The translations under genes and the position numbers were made by a program. Below, piece by piece: positions 1 through 13,600 of a stretch of DNA of 64,000 bases. Each line of letters opens with the position of its first letter. Position 1 is the first letter of the stretch. The notes under the pieces were generated by a model. It was not told where the DNA came from, ran no database searches, and worked only from the letters and a program-made list of their open reading frames with translations. This stretch comes from Holothuria scabra (lineage: Eukaryota; Echinodermata; Holothuroidea; Aspidochirotida; Holothuriidae): contig CM074195.1 of assembly GCA_037179385.1 (NCBI GenBank), forward strand, positions 5,512,438 through 5,576,437, read 5' to 3'.

Positions 1-470
1 GGTGGGTAGCCCGTCCCCGACGAAGGCATGGACTTGCGCGCACGGATTGAAGATGGGATGAGGGACAGGAGAAGAAGTGATTAAAACCGGTTCAGATATG
101 CATTAAGGTAGCGTTACAAAAAAAATAGTTCAAAAAGAAAAAGTCATGGTCATCCATCCAGTAACTTCAGTCCTTTTCGTTAATCATGTGTAGGTCTCCC
201 CGAAAAATTGCCGTCTCCCTCGACGGGGGAAGAGATAGGACATGGCACATAGAATGAGGTTTAACAGACTTAAGAAGTGATTTAAAATCGATTCCGATAT
301 GTATTAAAATAGCATTTCAAAACAGAAAATCTGTTCTAGATCACCCATCCAGTAACTTCAGTTCTTGTGGGTTTTTATTATTTTTTTTTTTTATTTTTTA
401 GGCCTCCCCGACGAAACCGCCGACCGGGGGGCATGCCCCCCCCCCCCCGCTTGCGCCACCCCTGCTCCCA
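1..470. repeat. Tandem repeat, period 200 bp
   Basis: A block starting near 73 (AGAAGTGATT, then a motif ending CCATCCAGTAACTTCAG, then GGTCTCCCCG) recurs exactly 200 bases later at 273 with substitutions. The first 30 bases look like the tail of a third copy (GTCCCCGACGAAGGC). Copies differ by scattered changes and a T-rich insertion near 376-400. It has no coding potential. It is probably the edge of a longer tandem array running off the left end of the window. Confidence 0.7.
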
Positions 471-590
471 CTTGGCATAGGCTTGCCACTAAAATCGGTT
501 GCCCATCCGACGAAATCGGTTGCGCGCCGGACTGAAGCACCTTGGGGTGGACCAGATAACCAGCCGACTTTGCTTTTTGCTTGCCAAGAG
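471..590 (+). repeat. Dispersed repeat, copy A (inverted copy near 46.4 kb)
   Basis: The segment CCACTAAAATCGGTTGCCC...GGTTGCGCGCCGGACTGAAG...GACCAG...CCGACTTTGCT reappears on the opposite strand at 46333-46450 with the same order of blocks. Both copies have lost different internal bases. Terminal inverted repeats and target duplications are not evident, so the class is unknown. Short frames through it are not genes. Confidence 0.65.
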
Positions 591-979
591 CCTGTCCGAC
601 ACACACCTTGCCAGCTGACTGACCAGGATGTTGCTGGTCTTCAGCAACACCCTGAGCTGACTGACCGTCGGCTCAACCCGAAGTCTGATTTATCTTAATA
701 GTAGGATGGAGCGCAATAGGTAAATACATTATTGCACTTGACTCGGCATACTTTCCAGGACAGCTAACAATCAAACCTTGCAAAACCTCTATTAAAACGT
801 ATTAGGCTAATTGCCGGTACTTCCCCTTTCTATCAGTAACACCAAACAAACACTGCAGCTACTCCTCACCGAGTGACCGGAACGTCACCCCTGTTGGCTG
901 CCATGCAAGTTCAAAATGTTTCAAAGACAGCACCATTTTGCATCTTATCCCCATAAGAAAGCAAAACTTCCCCAAAAAA

Positions 980-980
<1 letters not shown>

Positions 981-1038
<58 letters not shown>

Positions 1039-1061
1039 CAGTCAGCCAGTCAGTCAGTCAG
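981..1061. repeat. (CAGC)n to (CAGT)n tetranucleotide microsatellite
   Basis: About twelve CAGC units in a row grade through alternating CAGT/CAGC into pure CAGT units and then TTGGTTAG. It adjoins a SINE remnant whose 3' end is GTTAG-rich on this strand. Confidence 0.9.
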
Positions 1062-1086
1062 TTGGTTAGTTGTTGTTAGGTAAGTA

Positions 1087-1170
1087 GTTAGATGGAGTTT
1101 TATGGCACAGTTTCCAACGTACTGGTTCAAGACGAGCCTACCACGGCCCTTTTTCCAGTTGTCCCTCACG
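1087..1170 (-). mobile_element. tRNA-derived SINE, 3' fragment
   Basis: GTTAGATGGAGTTTTATGG, CAGTTTCCAACGTACTGG and CCACGGCCCTTTTTCCAG match the body of the SINE family found complete at 37102-37337 and 59127-59350. Only the tail-proximal part is present. The tRNA-like head is missing. Confidence 0.6.
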
Positions 1171-4100
1171 ATCGGTTGGATGTTTTCTTTTTATAGGATA
1201 GGGGAAATCAGGTAATAAGGGTTTGGAATATGGTAATTGTATGAGACACTGTTAGGCCGAAATTGATAAGTTGACTCAATTTTTTTAAGCGAAGTACTAT
1301 TTCAAAGGAACTTCACTAATTGACCTGTATTTTTACGGCATTAAAATGATTATATTATATTCTCTTCAAAGCTCAAAAGTTATATATATTGATTGCATTC
1401 GCTATACAAACGGTCACCGTGATGACGTAAGTTCCTTTTGTCGTGTTTTGACACCATTTCAGCGATGAGAAAGGCGATCATCACAACGAAACAAAAGTTG
1501 TAATTACGCTTTTCCTGTACTTATCAAAATCAGTGCGTAAACTGGATGAAAATACGTCCCCTTTTTATTTCTTCCAGGCTCTCAAAATGCCGTTAAATCG
1601 TCTGGGGATTATTTTGTACAAACTGTGTACGTTTCTCAACCCGCTCGGCAGCTGATCTGGTGCGCAATGAGTAGTGCTTGCAATTCCCACCGCCAAATCT
1701 CTGTTCCCCAGTAATCCCCCCCCCCCTAAAATTTTTGCGATGCTACAAGTCGACAGCCAAAAGTAAGTAGTATTATATTTTTGCCTGTTAACACGATTAT
1801 GAGAAGAGTCCTTGATAGGCAAACTAGTTTTCGTAGTACCATAAATTGGATATCAACTTGAAGTGCTTTTATTTCCGAGTCTTCCAATTTTTTTTTTTTT
1901 TTTTATTCCGACACTGTAGGTACCCTTTCTATTCTTAAAAATCAAGAAGTAAGGGAAAGCCAATTGCAAGATATAGTGTAACCAAAAATTCTACATTCTA
2001 GCTAACTGCTGGCGTTAGCTCAGTTGTCCTGTTGATATTCTGCACAATTGAATCCACCGCTTGCTATGTAAAGATCAATGAGTTGCCATTTGGCAAATAA
2101 CAGCTCTCTATGAAGACAAAGAAGGCAGTGTATGCAGTACCGTGCACTAGACTGTCTTGCAAAAGAAACGGCGGTCGGATTCTGTTAACAGATAAACCGT
2201 TAAATAAAAATAAATGCCGTAGAAAGATTCCTGAAAGGGCCATTGTTAAGTCCGGTGTGTATATGATTGTGGAAAAATACTCGAAAGGCTTGTCTAATCA
2301 TATTTAATGATTGTGCTACGTACTTTTAACTGACCAACTGTTCTTTTACCACCGAGGTTCCTTTTATCCGAATTTCGACCCTGATAACTCCACCCAAGAG
2401 GTGTTTGCATGTGTGCATGTGTGGGGGGAGGGGGGTCACGATAATTCACGAAACTCAATATATTGTACGTAATATTGCTCTTTAAAAAGCAGATTGTCCT
2501 TTTTTTTACATACGGTAGCATTCCACATCTTCTCCAGTGTAGAGTAACCCATTTCTTTCGAATATTTGCCTAAAAATTGCATCAACTTCTCGGGAAAAGT
2601 CTTCAAGGTATACTTTCATCACCCAGACAGTTGCAATTCTCCTAACCTTTTAGTCCTTGCAACAGTTGTCTAAAACCATTATCATGACACTTTCCCGGTT
2701 AAATGCTTTAGAACATGCCCTGGTGAGCAAAAAGCTATACTGTGTAATCAGGACAAGGCTCCTTGAGCATGCTTTGTAATATTACCTACTATGCAGTATG
2801 GAATTTAATGTCAATCAAAGGGCTGTGTCAAATGAGAATTTTGATAGGCCCACACGAAATTTTTAGTTTGGGGTGACGAATTTCGTCGGGAACCGCAGTC
2901 GGATTGACTAGCTGCATCATCTTTTTAGTCCTAAGGATTATCCATAGCATCCCTAGCACTAAAACATGATACAGCTACCGTGACCCTCAGTTGATTTGCC
3001 CATAGGAAGGGAGATTCTTCAATAGTCCCTAAATTTTGGGAAGTTTTTTGAATGACTTCAAAGCGTCCTCTAATAATAAAGTTTTCCATATTTTCAAATA
3101 TTTCAGTTGTTTCAAGAAGGCAAAAGTATCGGCGGGCTTTACTTGCAAATACGGCGTTCTTTGTCCCATTGGCAACTTATTACCATTGTCAAGGTTGAGG
3201 CTTGGAGATGCTGTTCCTCACTGGAATATTGGCCCATGTCATGCAAATCCTGGCGCGGGCCCTGATGAAGCTGGGATTAGTATTCTTGTAAACTACTTAA
3301 GTGTGGAAAATAATGCAAGCCTTTGGTGGGTGGAGGGCGGTCACTTGCTCACTGGTGCGGGGCGACTGACCAAGTGGTACCGTAACCCATTAACAACCTG
3401 ACAAGTTTCTGTACATTTATGTATAAGCTGTCGGTACATTTGTGTCATAATTTATATCCGCCCTCCCGCTTTTAACATCACCCCAGTTACTCTACTATCC
3501 CGAATCAAATATCCTGACCCAATTACTTTTGGAGACTGTTTTTCTGGTCCTTTTCAAGTGGATATCTTGAATTAAGTACATTCGGATGGAACCGTCTAAC
3601 TATTCTTAATTGAGTTTGATTTGGGTGCAAGCAGCGTTGCTCCTAAAAATAATATTGTCCTTACGGTAGCGCGTCTGTAAAGGGATGGGTAAGAGAACAG
3701 AGGGCAAGATCCCCCTGACGTTCTCAGCAGGAGAGACTAGCTCAAACCACCGGGTTGATAAAAAAAATTAAGGAATAAAGGGAGATGACGGAGCCAAACG
3801 GGAAAAGAACTAGACGAGTGAATGGGAGGGAGAGGATTTAGTTTCAGATCAGATGCATGAAATGACAAATTAAGTTCTCCCTTTTACTTAAAATCTGTGA
3901 AGGTTTCAGGTGAACTCCATTTGATGAATGTCTCAATAATTCAGCAAAAATTACTTCACATTTGTTCATTTAAGAAATTCCCATCTCTTTATCTGCATAT
4001 CTTACAAACCCAACATCACCGGGGGGTCCCCGGCTTGTTTTTGTTTTTTGTTGTTCTTCTAAATAACATCATATTGTTCCGTGTCTAATGTAAATCCAAC

Positions 4101-4270
4101 ATTATTCATTGTCTCCACTCACCCAACGCCTATCACGGGAAGCGCTATGCGTCACTTCGACGACTTCCCCTACAATCGGATCCGTATTTTGGTGTGTCCC
4201 TCTGGCGGAACCACCAAAAAATAATCATATTGATTCACGTTTTTAGTAGCTTAACTGGTGTTGCAAAAGT

Positions 4271-4301
<31 letters not shown>

Positions 4302-6279
4302 GGGATAGACCAAAATTAGGTAAATCTACCGAGAACAAATTAGTCAATGTACCGACACTTTTTAAAAGGTTATCACTTAACAGTTTACCCGTCAATTTTC
4401 CAGCCAGGAGGTGGTGCTGGTGGGAGTTTACACGTGACTTCGTAATCCACCTCAGTTGACCGGGCAGCACTTTGTGAATTTGGTCTTTTTGATCTGTCTT
4501 TTAGGATTTGTATATTCACAAATGCATGCACTGTATGGGACCCTTTTTCACTTTATGGTGGGTAAAGGGTGGTGTCCCCTACCCTTTGGTCGTATAAGGT
4601 GTCTAAGATGCAAAATGATGTTATCTTTGGTACTTTTTTCGAAGTGATAGTGATTGAAAATGTTCTTAATCTATTGAATTCTAATTTTGGGGGCGTGTGA
4701 AAGATGAGAGTACGTTCCTGCGAATAGGATATGCCGTTAGAAAATTCCTCAAGTCCCCGTTGTATTTATACTTTAATGCATTCTGTTCGGAGAAAGTATT
4801 TATCCGCAGAAATACCTGCATGGACTTCAAACTACGTTCAATACATAAGCGGGTTAAGCGCTCCAGAATTAATATCATTTTCCCACGAAATATTCATTGG
4901 GTCAGACTCTGCTTCATACACCGTTTTTGGTTACTGTCCAAAAAACTTATCTGTCGACCTAAAACAGTTAAAGCAAGTCTTCTACCTCAGTCTGGTGATT
5001 TTTTTAAAAATCTTTGAAACTTTGCTTTATTGCTTACCCGGGACTTTGCGGTGACTCCTATCAAAATGTGTTGACAGATAGCACAACCGTACGGAATAGC
5101 GCGCGAAAATTTCGATATTTGGATATGATAGTTTGAGAGCTATCTGTGATCAGGTGATAGAGGACAATTAAAATAGATCCACCATTAAAAACAATGCGAT
5201 ACGTCTGTTGGGTGTTTTCCACATCGGGTGGATGTACCGACAAGATCAGCAAATGTACCGACAGAACCTTCCTAGGACGTCAATTGGGGGAAGGGCACCG
5301 CCCCACCTGCGCCTTCAGTTACTAAGTTTACATTTATTGTTTCAGGTTTGTCACGAAGTCATCGCATACACGCACCGTGCCCGATTTGATGTCATTATTG
5401 TCACATTTGAGGCAAACGATACAAATTACAACGTTACATACTGTTGTCAGCTGTCATCACAATACGCCACTTGAAAATATGATCGTTTAATTGACTCTGG
5501 TAACAATTCCCATCATCGATGAAATTAGGAATATTTAGTGGCAACCTTTAAGATCAGAGACGGGGCATTCCCTAAAGTGGAGTGTGCTAACATGTTGCCA
5601 AATATTTTCAACGCTGTGTAGACTTATATGGATTGAGCACCGTTAGACTCAGTGGTTCGGGACCTACGGTCTCCAGGTATGATATATTTTTAGAGGGGAT
5701 GAATCCCTGCCCCAATGGGCAGGACACGCGTGTTAGTGATAAGACTGCCCTACCAAAGCAATGTCCAGTCACCCTTGTGAAAAAATGCCAACTTTTTTCA
5801 AGATATATTTCTTCAGTGCCCAACCTATGATGTTTCATGTTCATGTGTAAGGGGAGGGGTGTCCCTGCTACGATTTGGAATTTTAGGTTTTATATGGAAA
5901 GCTTCGAAAAAAGAAATAGGCCTACATGTAAGCGAAACATAGTACAACTTTAGCCGAGCGACCCATCTTCAGCTTGCTTAGCTAGCATGAGCGTCCAAAA
6001 TCGGGAGGGGACAGAAATTCTATGGGGGGCAAAACCTCCGAGTCACTACGAATTGATACGTAGCGTGCGAAAATTTCGGCCCGAAATGCCTCTCAGATCG
6101 CTAGAAATGACATTTCTAAAGCCTATTTTTCGCATAGAAGCTTGGTAAACACGTTTTGTTCGGTCTTTGCTTTGATTTTTATACGTTTTTTCAATTTTTG
6201 GATTTTCGGGGGGGGGGGGCACTAGGAGGGCAAGTGCCCCCTTGCACATGCCTGCGGACGCCCATGTTAGGTAGTTATT
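1171..6279. other. No supported gene; unassigned DNA
   Basis: The frames here are short, lack recognisable domains and are mostly low complexity. I see a (GT)n(G)n run at 4270-4304, a block at 2612-2690 (TTGCAATTCTCCTAACC) that resembles 45931-46010, and a tract at 6210-6260 with a G-run followed by a palindrome-like stretch (GGAGGGCAAGTGCCCCC) typical of short dispersed elements. A frame near 5208-5474 has an acceptor-like TTGTTTCAG inside it but encodes nothing I recognise. Confidence 0.5.
4270..4304. repeat. (GT)n followed by poly-G
   Basis: Eight GT units run directly into about 19 consecutive G. Frames across it read as glycine or proline runs and should not be taken as coding. Confidence 0.9.
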
Positions 6280-6415
6280 TAATTAGATCAGGATTTTACG
6301 GTCTAGTTTCGAATTGGTTTATGTCGGACCGGCCACGGCCCTTTTTCCAGAAATGGCTCATTTGCTTGTTTTTCCTACTTCATTGCTTATGCCGAGTATG
6401 AAGCACTAGAATTGG
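6280..6415 (-). mobile_element. tRNA-derived SINE, partial copy
   Basis: GGATTTTACGGTCTAGTTTC, CGGACCGGCCACGGCCC, CCAGAAATGGCTCATTTG and ATTGCTTATGCCGAGTATG follow the block order of the SINE body. The tRNA-like head is not recognisable. Confidence 0.6.
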
Positions 6416-8079
6416 TCTGGCTCGGGTTGGTTTAAGTCGACTTGGCTACTAGGCTGCTATAGAAGTTAGAACCACATTCTGTTCAGATATTAGGCATCAA
6501 GTCTTCTTTTCTTGTTTTAACCCACATGACCGTCAGTTAAATCTTGTTTAGGTTTGGTAGTTGTCCGGGAAAATGTTTAGCGGCGACCCAGGAATCTCTT
6601 TATTATTCAGCTTAATATGAACTTAACAGTGAGGATATAGGTCTGGCCTACGCTCAAAAAAGCGACATATTTTCCATGCAGACGTTACGGCTGCGTTTGT
6701 TTCGTGCAACCGGTACCTCCATAAAGGTATGCTACCGGTACCCATATGAGAGCGCCCTCTGTCAGTTTCCACTTGGACGGGCCAGCCCCTTTGATGACAT
6801 TGTCAATAATGGTTGTCCACGCTCCCTCCCAGAAATAGTTTTTGCTACTAGCGCCATTTGAGAAAAGCCGGTATGCCACGTTGCAAAGTGGGTAGGCGTA
6901 TGGGCTTCTCTGCTGGCCGGGAAAGGGGGGGGGGGGGGTTGCAAGATCGAATCTACCCGAAAAATATTAACAGTCTGCCCAATTTCTCGGCAAATGATAC
7001 CGAATTAACATATCTCCAAGTTTGAACGAAACCGAAGAAAACGGGATGAATGGATGTTTTCTCGTGGGTTTAATTTAACGACATACTAGATAAACTTCAT
7101 TGTCAGCTTAAGGTAGAACAGCCTTCTCTAGTTCTCTGCACGAAATATGAAACCCTGAAAGAAAGACTATCTAATCTTTCCTCCAATATCGGTATCGGTT
7201 AGCGCGGAGGGTACAGAAAAGTTTGAAAAGTCGCAACACCACAACAGGCTGGAAGTAGCATTTGCTTGCAAGTAGAACTTAACTTGAAGCCAGTCGTTTG
7301 TTGAGTTTTCGTTTTGCAAAAGAGCTATCCGCTCTCCGAAAAATTGAACCGCTGTCCCGTCCCCCTCCACCACCCACCCCGAAAAAAACCTCCATGGGGA
7401 CACTTACTCCGTGAAGGAGAATCTGCTTCTTGGTCGTTCGATTAAAGTGTTATTTTTTCATTTAACATTTCAAAAGGGGAAAGCAAAAATAATTCAACTG
7501 CTGTGCATTCTTGAAAACTGTGATTCTCCATAGCCACATTATGCTAATGCAAGCAGTGAACCATAGAAGCTGCTATGGGGTGAGAGATCAAGGAGTTGCT
7601 CTAGCAACTCCCTGGAGAGATCATGAGCAGGCACGGAGTTCCATGGTTGTTGTTCATTATTCCGAAGGGTCGTTTTCCGAATGAATATCTCTCCGAACAA
7701 GACAAGTTCCGGTTTTGCGCTCGTGACACCGGGCCAAAAGGACTTCATTGACTCTGTCCCGAATTTGTCTAATAAAAGTATGGCAAAAGGACCCTTAAAC
7801 CTGATTTTCCGGGTTCAAAGGGCATAAAATAATAATCTGGACAGTAAAATGTGCAACCTTCCACTTTGTAGTGTTTATCTTTTCAAGGTCAAACTTGTAT
7901 GAACAGGTTAAAAATCTCAGTGAGCAGTGGCTCCCTGCCTCCATGCATATCAGGATCCTGGTGAGTCTTTTGAGTCTAACCTGTGAGGTGAAGGTCTGTC
8001 CACACGCCGTAATCACGATACTGACTTTGAGTTATTGGGTGATAATTTGGGAATAGTTCAGAATATTTGAACCTGATCC
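6416..8079. other. No supported gene; unassigned DNA with one hairpin
   Basis: No frame here has a recognisable domain. The only structure I can point to is the foldback at 7559-7648 (separate entry), a poly-G tract near 6925-6939, and a TTCCGAAGGGTCGTTTTCCG stretch at 7658-7680 related to the 8.1-kb repeat. Confidence 0.45.
7559..7648. repeat. Foldback of about 90 nt
   Basis: A perfect inner stem GGAGTTGC / GCAACTCC (7592-7599 / 7604-7611) has loop TCTA. It lies inside outer complementary ends AACCAT (7559-7564) and ATGGTT (7643-7648), with partly paired sequence between. It could be a decayed MITE or a transcribed hairpin. No flanking target duplication is obvious. Confidence 0.5.
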
Positions 8080-8352
8080 TCTAGTCGGAATAAAGACCCT
8101 TCGGAATAACGAATCTTCGGAATGATAACGGTTCAAGTTTCACATTCCGGATATTGAACCTTAGGCATAACGGTCCTAATGTTAGATTCATAATAACAGA
8201 ATAACAAACGTTAGGAAAAATGGTACTAATGTTTGATTCGGAATAACGGCCCTTCTGTCGGAATCACAACCCTTCGGGATAGCGATTCATATGTTTAATT
8301 CGAAATAATGAACCTTTGGAATAATGCCCCTTGGGAATATTGATCAGACCCC
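8080..8352. repeat. Iterated TTCGGAATAACG repeat, diverged
   Basis: The phrase CTTCGGAATAACG occurs many times in diverged form, and the block ends GGAATATTGATCAGACCCCG. The same phrase and a near-identical end (TGATCACACCCC) occur in the foldback element at 42546-43383, so this is an older relative of that element. Confidence 0.65.
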
Positions 8353-8700
8353 GAGTACCACATGGTTGAAACTTGAAATTTAATGTTTGGGCTAGTCCCC
8401 CTTTTCCCCGAGATCTTCGACTATGGTAATGGAGTAAAAGCTACCCGATTTAACCAGATATTTTTTCTTTCTCTCTACATTTACCCAAATTTCGGGTCAA
8501 TGGCAGTGTAAGCCAACCCTTTCAAGTTTCACACAATTTACTGTGGCTCAGATTGTAAGCTGCAAAGTAGTGACCACTTGTACATACCTGGGCCACCCGA
8601 ATACATCCCCTTTCAGCCTCCTAATAACTATTAGAAACATAACTTTACATAAAAAAATGACAGGTCAGAAGATGGTTTTCGGGTCAAGTTTGGGGCAATC

Positions 8701-8750
8701 TACACACCTGTACAACTTTCCGCAGCTATACACCTGTACAACTTTCCACC
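8701..8750. repeat. Short direct duplication
   Basis: ACACCTGTACAACTTTCC occurs twice, 28 bases apart, with a CGCAGCTAT-type spacer. The duplication is short and looks recent. Confidence 0.7.
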
Positions 8751-9719
8751 TGTCTAGTCGGCATAATCTGGCTTGCCTGCGAACTTTTGCCAATATTCTA
8801 CAATTAGTCGTATAAAGCTTTGCGCAAGACTGTGAGGTAGGGCTGGGGATAGTCTGTCTATGTGATAAGGAACAAGTGCTGTTGAAGTTCGACTAACGTT
8901 GTCCCAGGTCAAATTAAGATTTGATTATGTTTAACGGGCACGTACTCTATGTTCTCAGCAATCTGTGGGTGTTGGGGAGGGGTTCTAGTATATTCATTTA
9001 CCCGCCACGAAAGGATGATTTTAAATACGCATCTGTATAGGCGGTCCTTTCACTATTTACCCATGAATTTTTTTAATAAGTCATAATATTATGACTGAAT
9101 TACAAATGCCACCATGATAGGTATGTAAGTAGCTTCCGGTCTCTTGGAAAATAAAGTTTTATAGTTTCACTTTGCGAGACTATGATTAATATGCGTTCCA
9201 AATTTACAGGTACGCCATAACCAAACAGAGTACTGGAAGTATAGCATGCTCGCCACATTAGTCGATATCCGACCCGTATCCTACCTGCCTACGTGCAAGC
9301 AGATTTGTGTCACTCGCGGCCGCATTGTTCGGAATTCGAATCTAAAATTCAACTTGATCAATAAAGCCTGTAGACAGGTAGAACAAATATTCACCCAGTC
9401 ATGTTTATTTAAATGGCATGGACTTCGAAAGATTTTCTCAATTCGGACCCTTTTCCCTGGGCCCCTCCAGGGCCTGTACGTTCCTCCCGCGGGACACTTG
9501 TTACAGTCTTTTGTATGAATCGGATAAAGTTGTGACTCCAAGGTCGAAATCTTGGACATCAGGGGCGCAACTCTCTAATTGAGAGAGCTGGGTGCGAAAC
9601 GTATGCTGTCCGCCTGTCCGCGTGGATTTGAACTGTGCACACGTAGCGTGCGCCGAGAGCGCAGATCGAGAAGCCCCGCGAAGGCCCAAATAGGTCGGGT
9701 TCAGGGGTCGGTCGGTCTA

Positions 9720-9975
9720 CACTCTTAAAATGTTGGTTAAAAAAGTTCACCAACACTGGTCACGTATGTCAAATACCTGAAATTGGGTTAAGTTTTTCCC
9801 AATATGTGTTGTTTATTTGGTTGCCCCACAAGCTGGTTACCCAATTAAGTGGTAATTAAAAAACCTCTTGGATAACCCATTAATCAACAACTATTGGGTA
9901 AACTTTAACCAATTTCAGGTATTTGACTTACTTGACCAGTGTTGGTTAGTTTTTTTAACCAACTTTTTTAGAGTG
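9720..9975. mobile_element. TA-flanked MITE with long imperfect inverted repeats (256 bp)
   Basis: The element starts CACTCTTAAAA after TA (9718-9719) and ends TTTTTTAGAGTG before TA (9976-9977). The two halves are complementary over most of their length: GTTGGTTAAAAAAGTTCACC on the left answers AACTAACCAACACTGG read from the right. Internally it repeats TTGGGTAA / TTACCCAA phrases. The same ends and TA flanks occur in the 1154-bp element at 37467-38620. TA target use fits Tc1/mariner-like or related families. There is no coding capacity. Confidence 0.75.
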
Positions 9976-10570
9976 TAGGGGCCCTTGGTGGGGTTCGGGG
10001 CGAAGCCCCCGGATTTGGATTTTCGTATTTCAGGATCTTCAGAAAAATTGTTTTGGGAGGGAAACTTTCCAGTGTTTTGTCCTTTCAGGGTGTTTTAGTA
10101 CATTTTCCTTCGGAAAAGGGGCTATTTTGATCACAAAGTTAGTACAATTGTGCGCTTTCCTGTTTTAGCTAGCTCGTCTGAAAATTGTCAGTGATACATA
10201 ATCACTGACTTACACAGGAATATTTTCCTGGGGCAAAAAAGTGTTACATTATTTGTTGTCCGGAGTGGTTACACCCAGACAACAAATATCCATTACGAGC
10301 CCCCCCCCCCCCCCCCCTTGACGGAAAATTGAAACGTAGTAGCGGCTATTTTCAAGCCGATAATTTTGCCTCCTACTAGTACGGCTCTATTTAGCTCAGC
10401 ATTGAGTGACTTATCGAGTCGTTGCAAAATGGAGATTTGCTGGTCGATTGGTTGCCAAAAGATGCTAATATAGTCGTAACGTTTCCGAGAATATAAAGAG
10501 TGAGCTCGATCGATATTCGTGTTAGGTTGCATAATAAACATACCTGAGTCGCAGTGTGTGAGCTTCCGAT

Positions 10571-10605
10571 TGTGTGTGTGTGTGTGTGTGTGGAGGGGGG
10601 GGGGT
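10571..10605. repeat. (GT)n with poly-G tail
   Basis: Ten GT units are followed by GGAGGGGGGGGG. Confidence 0.9.
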
Positions 10606-13600
10606 ATCTACCGGAAAGACTATCTAAGCGAAGCTACCATTTGTTGGGCGAAGAAAATTTTCAAAAATTGTGACTCCTCAGCAGTAATGGCATTGCCCAG
10701 GCCAACAAGGCGTTACTTTGGGCTTAGAAAATTGACAACTGACAAGCTGTTATAAGCAGAGCGCATCAATGAGCTGGATATTCGATTTTTTAGTGGAGGC
10801 ATGTGAGCCGAAGAGCTATGCGTACACAGTCTGCGTTGACATCTTAGCACATACGGCAAAACTGGCATAGCTAACGTCTACTGACTACGCAATGGCTGAC
10901 ATCTATTTTGCAGGCCAACAGTTAGTTCATCTGATTGCATATGCATGTGGTGCCAGTGGCGTGCCCAGGAATTGTTATGTGGGGGCAAATGATGAATCTC
11001 CCGATTGCATTGTTTGCTAAACGCAAAACAGTGACTGATAGTGATAAAGGATATGTAGGTGAATAGTATATTGGGGATGTCAGGAACTGCTGTTGGCTTC
11101 GTGGTTTCCAATTGAAAGCGAAAGTATAGCATATGTTTCAATTCAGAGTTTTCAAGGTTTGATTGTTCCCTGTCCTGAAAGGGGTTCCCCTTTCCCCCTC
11201 TCATTCGGATTTTTATTGCTTATTTTAGCGCTAGTCTCAACGGGTAAGGTCCCGGGTCCACCTTAGGGCCTCTGGTGGGGTTCAGGGGCAAAGCCCCGGT
11301 GGGGGTCCTGACAACTTCAATTGGCATAGTGAAAAAACACAACCTATGACACAGCCGGAAAAGTACGTGAAACGTGGCATCCTGTCCGAAAGACTAAGTG
11401 GAAGGCACCACAAGGTGACCCGGAGCGTGAAGAAAATTTTGAAAACTCACGCTAAATTTAGATAGCCGAAAATGTCGAAGTCAATCTTTGAGGAAGTGTT
11501 GCTTTATCGCGACCGCGATGTTGCGTCCGGAATGCCGGATTCTCACCGTCGAGAGTTGTGAAGATACCTTATACAGCCAATTCATACTCAACTATAGGCA
11601 ATCAATGATTGGACCTATACATACAGCCTTGCACAACAGCAACAGTGTAGTCTATGAATAATTGAACATAAATTTTAGAATGTTGTAGCTCCAAGACATG
11701 AACGAAACTATCTAGAGATGTAGATGCATGGTGGTGATGTGTAGCTATAGGCAATCATCCATTATGACTATCGAGATTATTTTGGGGGGGGGGGGGCGGG
11801 GGAGGTGGCAGATAAGAAAAAAGCAGGGCACAGCATGGGAAGAGTGGGGATGACTAGCTTTTGTGGGGATCCCTGTAGTTACGCCGCTGATTGGAGTCTA
11901 GGCACAGGGCCAGTACTCCACCTGTGCTATTAGGCTACTACGTGACTTGTAATCATATTGAAGTTGAACGTCACGGTGACTTTTTCGATATCGGAGAATT
12001 ATCAGATTTTGATTTCTTCCCCCTTTTTTGACCACGGAGGCTCTACGGTACAAGGTAGAACCTCCTTGGTATGACCAACAATTGGCCTAAGCTGGTCGGA
12101 GTTTTAACAATTAGCTTCGACCTTTATCTTGCTTTATCTGATGTATCCTTCTTTTGTCACCCTTACCGCGTGCATCCTGCCATGAAATTATTACGTAACA
12201 GCATCGTGGTCATACTGTATGCAGCTGTTCATAATCAAAGCCGATGGTGCGTGTTAAAGGATTCATTTGAGTAATTTATACTCCTCCATTCATTCCTTTC
12301 TTTAAAGATAAACTTGAACTCGTGAAAAGCAAGTGATGTAAGTAGTAGCCTGTATTACGTTTCCACTTCGGCCGTACTGAATTCAAGCGGAACTTGAAAT
12401 TGTAACTAAGCCTTGTGTACAGTAGACTAATGAACTGGGTATTTAGAATCAAGGTACTTCTGCACTTGGGCCGTAAAATGTGTGTATTAAGATCTAGTAT
12501 GCTGAAGGAAAGGTTTTGGCGTAAAGTCAAAACGCGTAAGTTTTGGTCTCGTTGAACGGCTTTTTGCCAGAGAGTCGGGAGGACTTGATAGAAAATAAAG
12601 TTTTTGTGATACATAGTATGCAATAATCCAGTTTATGTTCAAGAGGTGTGCCATCCCGACAAATATGGATAATTCCCTAACTTTAAAAAAGTAGGACAGT
12701 GTCCACGATAATCAGCCCGGATAGCATAACTTGCTTTCTACATATGAAAATTTTGTCAAATTCCAACGCAGATCCGACTTTTACTTTACATAAATATGTC
12801 CTCTCCCTTAAAATCTGAAAATAGTCACCCAAACTTGTATTGAAACACCAGGAAGTCATCATAGCAGTCAGCTATAATGTATGTGTCTTCATGGTCTTCT
12901 CTCATTTTTTCCCAAACTTACTAACTCAGCGTGTTCACCGTTCTCTTTGGTTGGATTGGTTATATTGTTACGAGCGAATGCGAAGTATAGTAGCCGCTTT
13001 ATGGACTTGTTACAGTGTTTTTATTCTGTGCCTTGCTGGTTTTGTTACTTTGTAATGTTTGTAAATTAAAAAGCGTTGACCATGAAAACAGATAATTTAT
13101 TTAAGGATGTCTCTGGTTTCACCACACGATGAGGCATATTAGTTCAGGGATATTTCAATTACATCGTTCTTGGAACTACCAGGGAGCGACTATATGGGGT
13201 TCTCGGACGCCCTTTCTATAGTTTTTGTCAACTGCCGTTCTTTATTACATGGTCGCTACCCTTCTTTTCTTACAATTTGAAACATCCGAGCAATCTTTTG
13301 ACGTGAAAGTTCCGGCGTTGTTGTAAGAAAATACATTGAACGGGTGATTTCTTTTCATGTCCAAGGAAGTTACAACTGTAACAAGAGCGACAAACTTAAG
13401 TTATATTTTATTTTGTTCAAAATGGAAGACCGTCACAGAGGGTTAGGAACGGATAAAATAACGTAGTCTCCCGGATGCGAAAATTGCGCAATAGTTACTG
13501 CGTAGTTTTCTTCTGACCTAGACGTTTCAACTGAAACTTAAATCACCCTTACCAATATGCGCTTGCTTTGCCGGTGACCACATGATCAGCCGAACGACAT

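Noticed and set aside
3036..3401. A 121-codon + frame
   Set aside because: No recognisable domain, odd composition, no splice or poly(A) context. It is compatible with chance in this length of DNA.
7559..7648. A microRNA precursor
   Set aside because: The outer stem is poorly paired and the inner stem is only eight bases long, too weak without expression data.
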